DNA from: Flavobacterium ginsengisoli | Lineage (GTDB): Bacteria > Bacteroidota > Bacteroidia > Flavobacteriales > Flavobacteriaceae | NCBI RefSeq assembly: GCF_029625315.1 | Contig: NZ_CP121110.1 | Span: 2,037,501-2,101,500, forward strand | Reading direction: 5' to 3' | Length of the DNA stretch: 64,000 bases | Notes under the pieces: model-generated | Told to the model about the DNA's origin: nothing | What the model saw: the letters and a program-made list of their open reading frames with translations, nothing else | Database searches by the model: none | Program-made: the position numbers and the translations under genes | Part shown: one piece after another, positions 1 to 12,234 of the stretch | Numbering within the stretch: the first letter of the stretch is position 1 | Layout of the letters: every line of letters begins with the position of its first letter

Positions 1-852
1 ATGTTTGTAATTGCTTTTGGTTTAGGATGGTTCCTAATGAAAAAGATTTTCGAAAGAGAAAACGAATCGATTGAAAAACTAGATTCTTTATTTGTTTGGA
101 CAGTTCTTGCAACTTTAATTGGAGCGCGTTTAGGTCATGTCTTCTTTTACGATTGGGAATATTTTAGAAATCACATTTTAGAAATTTTCCTTCCGTTTAA
201 ATTCGAACCTGAATTTCAATTTACAGGTTTCCAAGGATTAGCAAGTCATGGGGCTGCAATTGCGATTATTATTGCAATGTATTACTACAGCAAAAAAATA
301 CTAAAACGTTCTTTACTATGGATCTTAGACCGCGTTGTAATACCTGTTGCAAGTGGCGCTATTTTTGTACGTTTAGGAAATTTCTTTAATTCTGAAATTA
401 TAGGTCACGAAACTTCATCTGCTTTTGGAATCCGTTTTCTTCACGATACATTTAGCAAAGCCGAAGCAGTACAAAAAACAGGTATTGCCGATCCCAAAGA
501 AGCTTACAATGCAATTGCAACAGATCCAAAATTTGCAACATTATTAGCAGAAGTTCCTTCAAGACATCCTACACAATTATATGAAGCATTCTGTTATGTT
601 TTTGTATTTGCTATTTTATTCTTTTTATACTGGAGAACAAATGCAAGACTTAAATCTGGTCTTTTATTCGGATTATTTTTAGTGCTTTTATTTGTTGTTC
701 GTTTCGTTGTCGAATTTGTAAAAGAAAGCCAAGGCGGTTTCGAAAGCGAATTAGGCTTATTCTCAACAGGACAATGGTTAAGTATACCTTTTATCATTAT
801 AGGGCTTTTCTTTATCATTAGAGCGCAAAGAAATCCTTTAGCAGAGTCATAA
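1..852 (+). CDS. lgt: Prolipoprotein diacylglyceryl transferase, 5' end cut by window edge
   Basis: Lgt moves diacylglycerol from phosphatidylglycerol to the lipobox cysteine of prelipoproteins in the inner membrane, the first step of lipoprotein maturation. The visible 283 residues are strongly hydrophobic with about six membrane segments. The Lgt signature is clear at about residues 124-135 (RLGNFFNSEIIG), and the conserved RHPTQLYEAF block lies at about 187-196. The Met at base 1 is internal: homologues carry roughly 20-30 more residues, including the first membrane segment, so the true start lies outside the window. The gene is followed by a good terminator and by a convergent gene. Identification is firm; only the N-terminus is missing. 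Confidence 0.95.
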   Translation: MFVIAFGLGWFLMKKIFERENESIEKLDSLFVWTVLATLIGARLGHVFFYDWEYFRNHILEIFLPFKFEPEFQFTGFQGLASHGAAIAIIIAMYYYSKKILKRSLLWILDRVVIPVASGAIFVRLGNFFNSEIIGHETSSAFGIRFLHDTFSKAEAVQKTGIADPKEAYNAIATDPKFATLLAEVPSRHPTQLYEAFCYVFVFAILFFLYWRTNARLKSGLLFGLFLVLLFVVRFVVEFVKESQGGFESELGLFSTGQWLSIPFIIIGLFFIIRAQRNPLAES

Positions 853-871
853 ATTTTCAATATAAATAAAG

Positions 872-906
872 AATGCCTAATATCACGTATTGGGCATTTT
901 CTTTTT
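872..906 (+). terminator. Rho-independent terminator of lgt
   Basis: A 10-bp stem (AATGCCTAAT paired with ATTGGGCATT, one wobble pair) with a 7-base loop is followed by TTTTCTTTTT. It lies 20 bases after the lgt stop and just before the end of the convergent gene. Confidence 0.8.
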
Positions 907-1516
907 ATAGCTGACAGGAAATACCAAATTCGATATTCTTTGTATTATATCCTGCATTACTGCTTCCTAATCCAGCATTAGAAACATGTCTTACACTAGG
1001 ACGAATATCAAACTTAAATTTATCATAGCTTGCGGCAAAACCAACTGCTAAAACATCAGCAAAAGCAAAACCTTTAGACATTCGCTCGGTTTCTGTATCT
1101 GTAATCATCGGACCAATACTTCCCAAAACATAAAACGAACATGTTTTACCAATAGGTTTACGCACTAGAAAACCACAATTAAGCACATATTCGCGAATAT
1201 CTTTTAATCGTGTAAATTCGTCTCTTTTTTGCTGATAATTGGGCGTATCAGGTTTAACAAAATAAAAGTTCAATAGTTGATGTTCAGCAAAATTAATCTC
1301 AGGCTGAACTAAAATCTGATATTGAAAGTGCTTTGTTTCTTTTAATCTATAATATAGCTGAACTTTGTAAAATTGATTGGTAAACATGTAGTTTCTATTA
1401 CTGAATTCACTTCCAAAACCATAATTAAAACCTAAGGAAAAATTTGATTCACCTTTCTGTGCGTTCATTTCTACAGCCATAAGAAACAATAAGACTAAAA
1501 GTAATTTTCTTGTCAT
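905..1516 (-). CDS. Acyloxyacyl hydrolase / PagL-like lipid A deacylase
   Basis: A 203-residue outer-membrane protein of the PagL family, which removes the 3-O-acyl chain of lipid A. There is a signal peptide (about residues 1-19, ending in NAQ) and the alternating pattern of a small beta-barrel. Near the C-terminus the motif RHVSNAGL (about 174-181) matches the family His-x-Ser-Asn-Ala active site, where the His and Ser are catalytic; a second SNAGY follows. The overall length is typical of the Bacteroidetes members. It is a single gene downstream of the secDF terminator region and convergent with lgt. The family call rests on the HxSN motif plus the barrel-like pattern; the actual substrate is inferred. 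Confidence 0.75.
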   Translation of the reverse strand: MTRKLLLVLLFLMAVEMNAQKGESNFSLGFNYGFGSEFSNRNYMFTNQFYKVQLYYRLKETKHFQYQILVQPEINFAEHQLLNFYFVKPDTPNYQQKRDEFTRLKDIREYVLNCGFLVRKPIGKTCSFYVLGSIGPMITDTETERMSKGFAFADVLAVGFAASYDKFKFDIRPSVRHVSNAGLGSSNAGYNTKNIEFGISCQL

Positions 1517-1552
1517 AAATCATTCTAAAATTCTTTTAAATATAGCACAAAA

Positions 1553-1580
1553 AAAAGATCCAGCTTTCACTGGATCTTTT
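1553..1580 (-). terminator. Terminator of secDF
   Basis: A perfect 11-bp stem (AAAAGATCCAG with CTGGATCTTTT) and a 6-base loop lies 20 bases downstream of the secDF stop. On the minus strand the stem runs into a T tract. Confidence 0.85.
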
Positions 1581-1599
1581 CATATAACTAGAGCAATAA

Positions 1600-4591
1600 T
1601 TATGCTTTATTGTGTTTGTCTTCGATTGTGTGTTTCTCATCACTAGAAATCGTATCAACCAATACTGGCGTAGCGATAAATAATGAAGAGTAAGTACCCA
1701 CAATAATACCGATTAACATTGCGAAGATAAATCCTCTGATAGACTCTCCACCGAAGATAAACATCGTTAATAATACGATAATCATCATTAATGAAGTATT
1801 CAATGTTCTAGATAATGTAGTATTAATAGAAGCGTTTACGATATCTTCGAAACTTCCTTTACGGTTTCCGATGATAAACTCTCTCACCCTGTCAAATACG
1901 ATTACAGTATCGTTCATAGAGTAACCAATTACTGTTAAGATCGCAGCGATAAAGTGCTGATCCATTTCCATGTGGAATGGCATGAATTTGTAACATAATG
2001 AATAAATTCCTAATACAAAGATTACGTCGTGAGCAACAGCTGCAATCGCACCTAAAGAATATTGCCATTTACGGAAAGATACCATTAAGTATAAGAAAAT
2101 AACTGCCATTGCACCAAGAACCGCCCAGTAAGAGTTAGTTTTAATATCCTCTGAGATAGAAGCACCAACTTTAGAAGCTTGTAAAACACCAACTTTCTTA
2201 CCATCAAATGAGTTGATGAATTTATCGTAAGATGTATTTGGGAAGTATTTCTGTAATCCAGCATATAATTTCTGATTTACTTCTTCATCAATAGCTACTC
2301 CATCTTCTTTAATTTTGTATTTAGTTGTGATTTTCAATTGATCATCATCACCTAAAATTTTAGCTTCAACAGGAGTACCGAAAGCAGCAGATAATTCATC
2401 TGAAACTGCAGTTGCATCAACTGGTTTTTCGAATTTAACTTGGAAAGTTCTTCCTCCAACAAAATCAACACCTTCATCTAATCCGTTAACGAAGAAGATA
2501 GAAACTAAACTTACTACTGTTACAATAGAAGAGAAGATATAAGTGAATTTCTTAACTTTAATAAAGTCAAAGTGGAAGTTCGTAAACCAGTTTTTAGTAA
2601 TATTTGTGCAGAAAGTTAAATCAGCTTTTCCAGCAATATTTCTGTCAATAAAGATTCTAGCAATAAAGATAGAAGTAAACAATGAAGTTACGATACCAAT
2701 TAATAATGTTAAAGCGAAACCTTTAATAGGACCTGTTCCGAAAATAAATAAGATCGCTCCAGTTAAAACGTGAGTAACGTTTGCGTCAATAATAGAACGC
2801 ATTGCACCGTGCCATCCGTAAGAAGCTTGAACTGCTTCAGAAAGAGATTTTCCTTCACGTAATTCCTCTTTTGCTCTTTCGTAGATAATAATATTAGCAT
2901 CTACCGCTGTACCCAATGTTAATACGATACCTGCAATACCTGGCAATGTTAATACAAAACCAAAACTTGCCATAATTCCGAATAAGAATAGTAAGTTTAA
3001 TAATAAAGCAAGGTTTGCATACCAACCAGCTTTACCGTAATAGAATACCATCCAAACACAAACTAATAAGAAACCTAATACAGAAGAAATTGTACCTGCA
3101 TCAATAGCCGCTTGTCCTAAAGATGGACCAACAACCGTTGACTGAATAATATCTGCAGAAGCTGGTAATTTACCTGCATTTAATACGTTAGCTAAATCTT
3201 TAGTTTCAGCTACATCAAATGAACCTGTAATCTCAGATCTTCCTCCAGCAATAGGACCGCTTGTTACACCTGGAGCAGAATATACGATATCATCTAATAC
3301 AATAGCAATGTAACTTTTTTGAGCAAATGCTCTTCCTGTCAATTCTTCCCAAACTTTAGCACCTTGGCTGTTCATTTGCATAGAAACTGCTGGTTTACCC
3401 ATTTGGTCAAAAGTATCTTTTGCATCAGTTACAACACCTCCGCTCATTGCTGGAGTATTGTCTCTGTTTCCTTTTAAAGCGTATAATTCTACAACTTCAA
3501 CATCAGCTGCGCTTTTTACATCTTTAGCTTTTGGATCTTTTATAGTTGTTGGCTTACTCCATACAAATTTTGCATAGTGTTGGTCAGCAGCCAATAATAC
3601 TCTAATTTCTGGTCTTTTGAAATAATCATTGATAGCAGACTGTATCTTTAGGAGCAAAATAACCTAAAACTGGCCCACCACCATTACTAACTATTTTATC
3701 AAATAAAGGATTGTTTCCTTTTTTAACATCTGAAGAATCTTTAGCATCTGTTAATAATGCATTTAATGAATCTTTAGCAACTGTTTTAGTTTCAGTTTTC
3801 TTAACTTCAGTTTTCTTTAAAGCTTCGTTAGCTGATACTAAGAAATTACCGATTTCTTCAATTTTATAAGTTTCCCAAAACTCTAATTGAGCTTTTCCAC
3901 CTAATAATTTTTTAATTCTATCAACATCCTTAGCACCTGGAAGCTCTACTAAGATTCTTCCTGTTTCTCCTAATTTCTGGATGTTTGGCTGTGTAACACC
4001 AAATTTGTCAATACGCTCTCTTAATACTTTAAAAGCACTTTCTACAGACTCATCAACTTTTCTTTTGATAACTTTTTGAACCTGCGCGTCAGACATTTGA
4101 AAATCTACACCACCATCACCTTGAAGGCTTCTGTTAGCGAAAATATCTGGAGACGCTAATTTCACAGATCCTTTTGAATTTGCTTCAAAAGCTTCAAAAA
4201 ACTTATTTAAATACGTTTTGTTTCCTTCTAAATTTGCAGATGCATCAGCTAATGATTTATTAAAAACTGGATTTTTAGAATTATTAGCCAAACCTTTTAA
4301 TACATCTTTAATAGAAATTTGAAGAATTACGTTGATTCCCCCTTCTAAGTCAAGACCTTTATTAAGTTGTTTGTTTTTCACTTCATTGTAAGTGAAATCA
4401 GTAAAACCAAGATTTAATACTTTTTCTTTACCAATAGAATCTAAATATTTCAGCTCCTTATCAGGATTATCTCCTGCAAAAGCTTTGGCTTCACTTTTGA
4501 CACCATTTGCCACAAAAGTGAATGATAGTTGGTAAATACTTACCAATGCAAATAGAATTGCGAAAAATTTAATAAGTCCTTTATTCTGCAT
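1600..4591 (-). CDS. secDF: Fused protein translocase subunit SecDF (one frame break at 3635-3640)
   Basis: SecDF uses the proton-motive force to help pull preproteins through SecYEG. Bacteroidetes encode it as one ~1000-residue, 12-segment protein. The N-terminal SecD half starts MQNKGLIKFF, has the first membrane segment, the GLDLEGGINVIL motif (about residues 79-90) and the periplasmic P1 region (FGVTQPNIQKLGETGRILVELPG). The second piece supplies the rest of SecD and all of SecF (GVDFVGGRTFQVKF). The reading frame changes at plus-strand GCAGAC (3635-3640); GCAGC is expected there. Removing one base gives a single 996-residue frame. An inactivated secDF would be very damaging, so the break is taken as a sequence error. 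Confidence 0.93.
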
Positions 4592-4715
4592 TATTACTAA
4601 AAATTAATTATGTTTTATTTTTGTTTTTGTTTTAAAGTCCCATAAAATAAGCCCTGACATGATTTTTTAAAACAAAAATACGAGATCACGAATTACCAAT
4701 TTTTTTTAAACCGAG

Positions 4716-4723
4716 CAAATATA
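4716..4723 (-). promoter_or_regulatory. Candidate -7 box for secDF
   Basis: TATATTTG on the minus strand, an exact match to the flavobacterial TAnnTTTG box, about 125 bases before the secDF start. No clear -33 TTG was found. Confidence 0.4.
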
Positions 4724-4766
4724 TAATTAACGAAAATATTAACCAATTTATTTATTAATTAATCTC

Positions 4767-4793
4767 AAAAAAAAGCCGCAAAAGTGCGACTTC
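4767..4793 (-). terminator. Terminator of mdh
   Basis: Minus-strand stem AAGTCGCA / TGCGGCTT (one wobble pair) with a 4-base loop and a following run of eight T, 22 bases after the mdh stop. Confidence 0.8.
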
Positions 4794-4814
4794 TTTTCTT
4801 TTTTGCCGTTTTTA

Positions 4815-5750
4815 TTATACTAAAATCGTTTTTAGGGCATCATTCATACTACGAACTGCATCTGCACTTTTCGCAAATAAAGCCTTTTCCTGATCGTTTA
4901 AGTTTATATCTAGAATTTCTTCTACACCGTTTTTACCAATTATACAAGGCACTCCTATACAGATATCATTTTGACCATATTCTCCTTCTACAAAAACAGA
5001 ACATGCAATCATTTTTTTCTGATCGTTCAAAATACTATCAACTAAATATGCCACAGAAGCTCCTGGCGCGTACCAAGCAGAAGTCCCTAGAAGACCTGTA
5101 AGCGTCGCTCCTCCTACCATTGTATCTGCGGCAACTTTTTGCAATACTTCTTCTGAAAGAAACTGCGATACCGGAATACCGTTATAAGAAGCTAAACGTG
5201 TTAACGGAATCATAGTAGTATCTCCATGACCCCCAATTACCATTGCCGAAATATCATTTGCTGGTTTGTCTAAAGCTAATGACAGGTACGTTCTAAAACG
5301 AGAACTATCTAAAGCTCCACCCATACCTATAATTCTGTTTTTTGGAAGACCTGTAGCTTTTAAAGCTAAATAGGTCATAGTATCCATTGGGTTGGAAACT
5401 ACGACAATAATCGTATCTGGAGAATACTTCAATACATTCTCAGCAACTGTTTTCACAATTCCTGCATTGATGCCGATTAATTCTTCTCTTGTCATTCCTG
5501 GCTTTCTCGGAATTCCTGATGTAATTACAACCACATCACTTCCTGCAGTTTTAGAATAATCGTTGGTAACGCCAGATACTTTAGTATTAAAACCAGTATT
5601 TGTCGCACATTGTGTAATATCCAATGCTTTACCTTCGGCAAAACCTTCTTTAATATCCAACAATACTACTTCGCTAGCAATTCCTCTATAAGAAATAACA
5701 TCTGCACATGTAGCTCCAACATTTCCTGCTCCTACAATGGTAACTTTCAT
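4815..5750 (-). CDS. mdh: Malate dehydrogenase
   Basis: NAD-dependent oxidation of malate to oxaloacetate in the TCA cycle, cytoplasmic. The 311 residues match the usual length of the bacterial LDH-like malate dehydrogenases. Visible are the nucleotide loop GAGNVGA (residues 7-13), the substrate-loop arginines in GIPRKPGMTREEL (about 79-91), the NAD-contact stretch VVSNPMDTMTYLA, the Arg in DSSRFRTYL and the catalytic His in VIGGHGDTTMIP (about 171-182). No frame break. It sits alone between the gyrB hairpin and its own terminator. Confidence 0.97.
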   Translation of the reverse strand: MKVTIVGAGNVGATCADVISYRGIASEVVLLDIKEGFAEGKALDITQCATNTGFNTKVSGVTNDYSKTAGSDVVVITSGIPRKPGMTREELIGINAGIVKTVAENVLKYSPDTIIVVVSNPMDTMTYLALKATGLPKNRIIGMGGALDSSRFRTYLSLALDKPANDISAMVIGGHGDTTMIPLTRLASYNGIPVSQFLSEEVLQKVAADTMVGGATLTGLLGTSAWYAPGASVAYLVDSILNDQKKMIACSVFVEGEYGQNDICIGVPCIIGKNGVEEILDINLNDQEKALFAKSADAVRSMNDALKTILV

Positions 5751-5797
5751 ATTTTTTACTTTATCGGTTATTAATTTTGTCTATTCTTTAAAAAAGA

Positions 5798-5842
5798 CAA
5801 TTCGTTTAATTGTCTAGTAAATTTAAACAATTAAACGAATTG
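5798..5842 (-). terminator. Perfect 16-bp inverted repeat after gyrB
   Basis: CAATTCGTTTAATTGT and its exact complement ACAATTAAACGAATTG are separated by 13 bases. It lies 20 bases downstream of the gyrB stop and upstream of mdh. On the minus strand the stem is followed by CTTTTTTAAAG, so it probably ends gyrB transcripts. Confidence 0.65.
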
Positions 5843-5861
5843 AAATTATTAATTTTTCATT

Positions 5862-7804
<1,943 letters not shown>

Positions 7805-7841
7805 ATAATTTATTCTAAAAAATGTAATTAATGTCTAACAC

Positions 7842-7849
7842 GCAAATAT
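7842..7849 (-). promoter_or_regulatory. Candidate -7 box for gyrB
   Basis: Minus-strand TATATTTG (TAnnTTTG consensus), predicting a leader of about 30 bases before the gyrB ATG at 7804. Confidence 0.5.
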
Positions 7850-7940
7850 ATAAAAACGCGAGCTATATACCCAGTAAATTACGACTTAAAGCACTTAAGT
7901 TATCAACACAATTGTCTGAAAAACTAAAAAATAAACCCAA

Positions 7941-8158
7941 AAATGAATTTAAATTCATTTTTTTTGAAAATTCCAAAATTTTAAATACCAAATTCCAATT
8001 TTGAAAATCTCAAACTCCAAATCCCAAATCTGAAATACCGAATCAAAATTTTAAAATTTGCCTAAGACATTAAAATTAAAAAACCGAAATACATTTAATG
8101 CATTTCGGTTTTCTATAACGGAATCCAACTTGGAATTTGGAATTTAAAAATTTTGGAA
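7941..8158. repeat. Nested inverted-repeat region between gyrB and asnB paralogue 1
   Basis: This 363-base gap holds no gene. A 20-base perfect palindrome (AAATGAATTTAAATTCATTT) occupies 7941-7960. A pair of near-perfect 28-29-base arms rich in CCAAATTCCAA / TTGGAATTTGG lies at 7971-7998 and 8130-8158. The asnB terminator (8081-8112) lies between those arms. The CCAAATTCCAA wording resembles dispersed intergenic repeats of Flavobacterium; copy number cannot be checked here. Confidence 0.6.
8081..8112 (-). terminator. Terminator of asnB paralogue 1
   Basis: AACCGAAATACATT pairs with AATGCATTTCGGTT (one wobble) and the minus strand continues into TTTTTTAATTTT. It lies 56 bases after the stop of the asparagine synthetase gene. 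Confidence 0.75.
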
Positions 8159-8167
8159 TTTCATCTT

Positions 8168-9782
8168 TTAAGCGATAACAGTAGTTTTTACAGGTTCAAA
8201 ATTTCCATTTAAATGAGCTGCATTTGCTCGTCCGCTTGGATCGAGGTTTTCTTGCCATTTCGGAATCCATTTACGAACCGTTTGCGCCGCGCTGACCTGT
8301 GGATAGTATTTATGAAAAATTGATCGATATAAGTACGCTTCTTTCGTCGTTGGCGAGTTGTATGGAAATTCTGCACTTGCTCCAGCTAATTGCTCATCTG
8401 TAACTTGCGAAGCACAATATTCGATTAATTCATCTACCCATTTATATCCTACTCCATCAGAAAATTGCTCTTTTTGCCTCCATAAAACTTCTGAAGGCAA
8501 ATAAGCATCTTCAGTATCAAAAGCTTTTCTTAGAATGTATTTCTCAACGCCATCATAAGTTTTTGGCTGTTTTTCTTCTGTTTTAATTCGAATGGCAACA
8601 TCTAAAAATTCTGTATCCAAAAATGGAATACGAACTTCTAATCCATTTGCCATTGTCGTTTTATCTGCACGAAGCAAATCAGCTGTAAATAACTTTTGAA
8701 CTCTTTCTATCGTTTCATCTTGAAATTCTTCTTCTGATGGTGCATTTCTAAAATACAAATGCCCTCCAAAAACCTCATCGGCTCCTTCGCCCGACAAGAT
8801 CACTTTTATTCCTTGACTTGCAATTGCTTTAGAAAGCAAAAACATTGGAACACCAGAACGTACAGAAATAATATCATAAGTTTCGATATGATAAATTACT
8901 TTTTCTAAAACTTTCACTCCTTCTTCTACAGAAAAATGAATCTCGTGATGTTCTGTTCCTAAAAATTCTGCGGCTTTTCTTGCTCGCTATATTATCTGGC
9001 GCTTCGGCATCTAATCCGATAGAAAACGAATGGAGTTTTTGTCCTTTTTCTTTAAGCAATCGAGAAGCAATAGAAGAAATCAACGAAGTGTCTAAACCTC
9101 CTGACAAAACAGTCCCTAAAGGCACATTGCCTAATAATCGTTTATTTGTAGCTTGAATCAAACTTTCACGAATCAAACCTAAATCTAATGCATGAGTTGC
9201 GTTTTTATGATCTTCGTATTCTGGACGATAGTATTTTACAAAACCTGTTTTTGCTGTATAGTAATGTCCTGGAGGAAAAGTAGAAAACGACTTGCACTGG
9301 TCTGCAATAGACTTCATTTCTGACGAAAAATAAATTCGTCCTCTTTCATCCAAACCATAATACAAAGGTTTTACTCCAATCGGGTCACGACCTGCAATAT
9401 ATTTATCGCCATCTACAACCACAAAAGCAAAATCTCCATCCAATTTATTGCAAAAATCATATCCGAATTCTTCATAAAGATGTACAATTACTTCAGAATC
9501 AGATTCTGTTCTAAAAGTATGATTCTTTAAAACCGTGTCTTTAAGTTCTTGATAATTATAAATTTCACCATCATGTACCATCCATGCTTTATCAGTCCCT
9601 TGAATTGGCTGTTTTCCCGAATTAAGATCAATTATAGAAAGGCTTTCATGACAAAGTATACTGCCATTTTCCATAATATGAATATCGCTCTCATCAGGTC
9701 CGCGATGTGACATTCTCTCAGAAAGTTCTTTTACAAGCTTGGGGTCTTTTCCTTTGCCAATAACGGCTAACAATCCAGACAT
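8168..9782 (-). CDS. asnB: Asparagine synthetase B paralogue lacking glutaminase catalytic residues (frame break at 8982-8987)
   Basis: AsnB family, class II glutaminase domain plus ATP-dependent synthetase domain. The synthetase half looks functional: PP-loop SGGLDTS (about residues 230-236), SGEGADEVFGG and [11 protein letters not shown]. The glutaminase half is not normal. The N-terminus reads MSGLLAV instead of MCG, so the nucleophile Cys is Ser. HERLSIVD is changed to HESLSIID, losing the Arg equivalent to E. coli R49. NGEIYN is DGEIYN, losing N74 of the oxyanion hole. The neighbouring paralogue keeps all three. It probably works with free ammonia or on another substrate. A one-base insertion (plus GCTCGC at 8982) splits it; correction gives 537 residues reading DNIAARKAAEFLGTEHHE across the join. 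Confidence 0.9.
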
Positions 9783-10093
9783 ACTATTTTATTTTTTATT
9801 TTTTATTCTGATGTACCAGCCTCAAATAAGCTGTACATTAAAAAATCATTAAAATTTCCGCTTAAAAGCAAAACTAAATATTATTTTCTGCTTTCCTACA
9901 TTTTACATCCTAAAATTTCAGTGTTTAACTTTTATTTCAACGAAAGTCAAATTGGAAATAAATTTTAATCGATTACCAAAACTTTTAATTTTAATCTATT
10001 GAAAAACAGAAACTTTTTTAGACAAGAAAGACGCTCTCATAAAAGAACGTCTTTCGGCAATATATATACTAATTCTAAAAATTAAACTCTTAA
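9783..10093. other. Gap between the two asnB paralogues
   Basis: About 310 AT-rich bases without a gene. It must hold the promoter of paralogue 1 (transcribed leftwards from 9782), but no TAnnTTTG box is obvious. The only clear element is the terminator at 10026-10057. Confidence 0.5.
10026..10057 (-). terminator. Terminator of asnB paralogue 2
   Basis: GAAAGACG pairs with CGTCTTTC around a 15-base loop that can add a few more pairs; the minus strand continues toward T-rich sequence. It lies about 35 bases after the corrected stop of asnB paralogue 2. Confidence 0.65.
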
Positions 10094-11768
10094 TTATTTA
10101 ACATAAGCATCATCGTGAACATTTGCTACTGCTCTTCCTGATGGATCGTTTAAGTTTTTGAATGCCTCATCCCACTCCAAAGCAATTTTAGTACTACAAG
10201 CTACACTTGCCTCCTGAGGAACGCATAATGCTTGCAAGCATCACTTGGGAAATGTTCTGTAAAAATTGAACGATAGTAATACTCTTCTTTTGAAGTTGGA
10301 GTTTGCAATGGGAATTTGAATCTAGCATTTGCCAATTGCTCATCTGAAACTTCTCTAGCTACCACTTCTTTCAAAGTATCAATCCAGCTATATCCTACTC
10401 CATCAGAAAATTGCTCTTTTTGTCTCCAAGCAACACTTTCTGGAAGCATATCTTCAAAAGCTTTACGAACAACCCATTTTTCCATCGGATGTTCTTTGTT
10501 GATCATTTTATCTTGCGGGTTAATGCGCATTGCAACATCCATAAATTCTTTATCTAAGAATGGCACACGACCTTCGATTCCCCAAGTCGCTAAACTTTTG
10601 TTTGCACGTAAACAATCGTACATATGAAGTTTTCCTAATTTACGAACGTTTTCTTCGTGAAATTCTTTAGCATTTGGCGCTTTGTGGAAGTATAAATATC
10701 CTCCGAATAACTCATCTGCTCCTTCTCCTGAAAGAACCATTTTAATTCCCATAGATTTGATCACTCTCGCCATTAACCACATTGGAGTCGAAGCTCTAAC
10801 TGTAGTTACATCATACGTTTCTAAGTTGTATATTACATCACGAACTGCATCTAAACCTTCTTGGATTGTAAACTTAATTTCGTGGTGAATAGTTCCGATA
10901 TGATCTGCCACCTTTCTTGCCGCGCTAAATCTGGAGAACCTTCCAATCCAACAGAGAAAGAGTGCAACTGCGGATACCAAGCATCTGTAGTATCATCTGA
11001 CTCGATTCTTTTTTGAGCAAATTTTTTAGCCACAGCTGAAGTAATAGAAGAATCTAAACCTCCAGAAAGTAAAACTCCGTAAGGAACGTCACTCATTAAT
11101 TGTCTGTGAACTGCGGCTTCCAATGCTTTTCTGATTTCTGGAATGCTAGTTTCGTTATCTTTTACTGCATCATATTCTGTCCAGTCTCTTTTGTACCATT
11201 GTACAAATTCACCGTCTTTGCTTGATAAATAATGTCCTGGAGGGAATAATTCGATTTTTGTACAATATCCTTCCAAAGCTTTTAACTCAGAAGCTACATA
11301 GAAAGTTCCGTGCTGATCCCATCCAATATATAATGGAATAATTCCCATGTGGTCACGAGCTACGAAATACTCGTCTTTATCAACATCATAAATTGCGAAA
11401 CCGAAGATTCCGTTTAATTCATCAACAAAGCTTACTCCTTTTTCTCTGTAAAGTGCTAAAATAACTTCACAGTCACTTTCAGTTTGAAAGTTATATTTTC
11501 CTTCAAATTGTTTACGCAAATCTCTGTGGTTGTAAATCTCACCATTTGCGCCTAAAACTAGTTTTTTATCTTCTGTAAATAAAGGCTGTTTTCCTGAAGC
11601 TGGATCTACAATTGCCAAACGCTCATGAGAAAGAATCGCTTTATCATTGCTGTAAATTCCGCTCCAGTCTGGTCCGCGGTGACGAATGATTTTTGACATT
11701 TCTAATACTTGAGGTCTTAACGCTTCGGCTTTTTGTTTAAGATCAAAGGCACATACAATTCCACACAT
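10094..11768 (-). CDS. asnB: Asparagine synthetase B, glutamine-hydrolysing (breaks at 10230-10239, two, and 10922-10925)
   Basis: Makes asparagine from aspartate, glutamine and ATP. The canonical glutaminase set is present: MCGIVCAFD start (nucleophile Cys2), [15 protein letters not shown] and TESDCEV. Synthetase motifs are [23 protein letters not shown] and [11 protein letters not shown]. Three indels break the frame. GCGC at 10922 has lost the W of GCTGC. GCTTGCAAGC at 10230-10239 stands for an expected GCTGCAGC, so both overlapping sites gained a base. With these undone the gene runs to a TAA at 10094-10096, with the C-terminus [27 protein letters not shown] (ends ...DDAYVK), and is 557 residues long. 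Tandem with the glutaminase-dead paralogue. Confidence 0.94.
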
Positions 11769-12053
11769 AATTTTATATTTTAATTCTTTAAATTTTAATT
11801 TGATAGGGCAAAGATGTGATATTAGTTACAATTGAAAAACACAATTATGTATTTCAATTACAATTTAAAACCATAATTTTATTTTTACATATAAAATGTA
11901 AAATTTAGAAGTAAAAATAAGCTCAAAACTTGAAAATTTTAATTTGGACTATAAAACTGGTTGAAAATTGAAACTTTAAACCAGTTTTTTGAATTAATTT
12001 TTGAGTTATTTCATTACTAATGAAAGATTCGTAAAGAAGAGTTAGAAAGTTGT

Positions 12054-12085
12054 TCTTGTATTATTGTTTACACAATAATACAAGA
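12054..12085. repeat. Perfect 14-bp hairpin with TTAC loop
   Basis: TCTTGTATTATTGT and its exact complement ACAATAATACAAGA flank the loop TTAC. Neither side has a T tract that would make it a classical terminator. It lies in the middle of a gene-free gap. Confidence 0.75.
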
Positions 12086-12201
12086 CATTATCAAGAAGCT
12101 CTACAAAGATTGGCGACACACGTTGCGGAGTTACTTGCGAAGATTTCTCGTTCCTCGAAATGACAAACTGTATGGAATTACTTTATGTCTGATCTTTAGA
12201 A

Positions 12202-12234
12202 AACTTTGTCAAAGTTTGAAACTTTGACAAAGTT
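12202..12234. repeat. Perfect 16-bp inverted repeat before the GreA-like gene end
   Basis: AACTTTGTCAAAGTTT, a single G, then AAACTTTGACAAAGTT. Each arm is itself close to palindromic (AACTTTGnCAAAGTT). It lies 18 bases beyond the stop of the leftward GreA-like gene and may stop its transcription, though no T tract follows. Confidence 0.75.
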
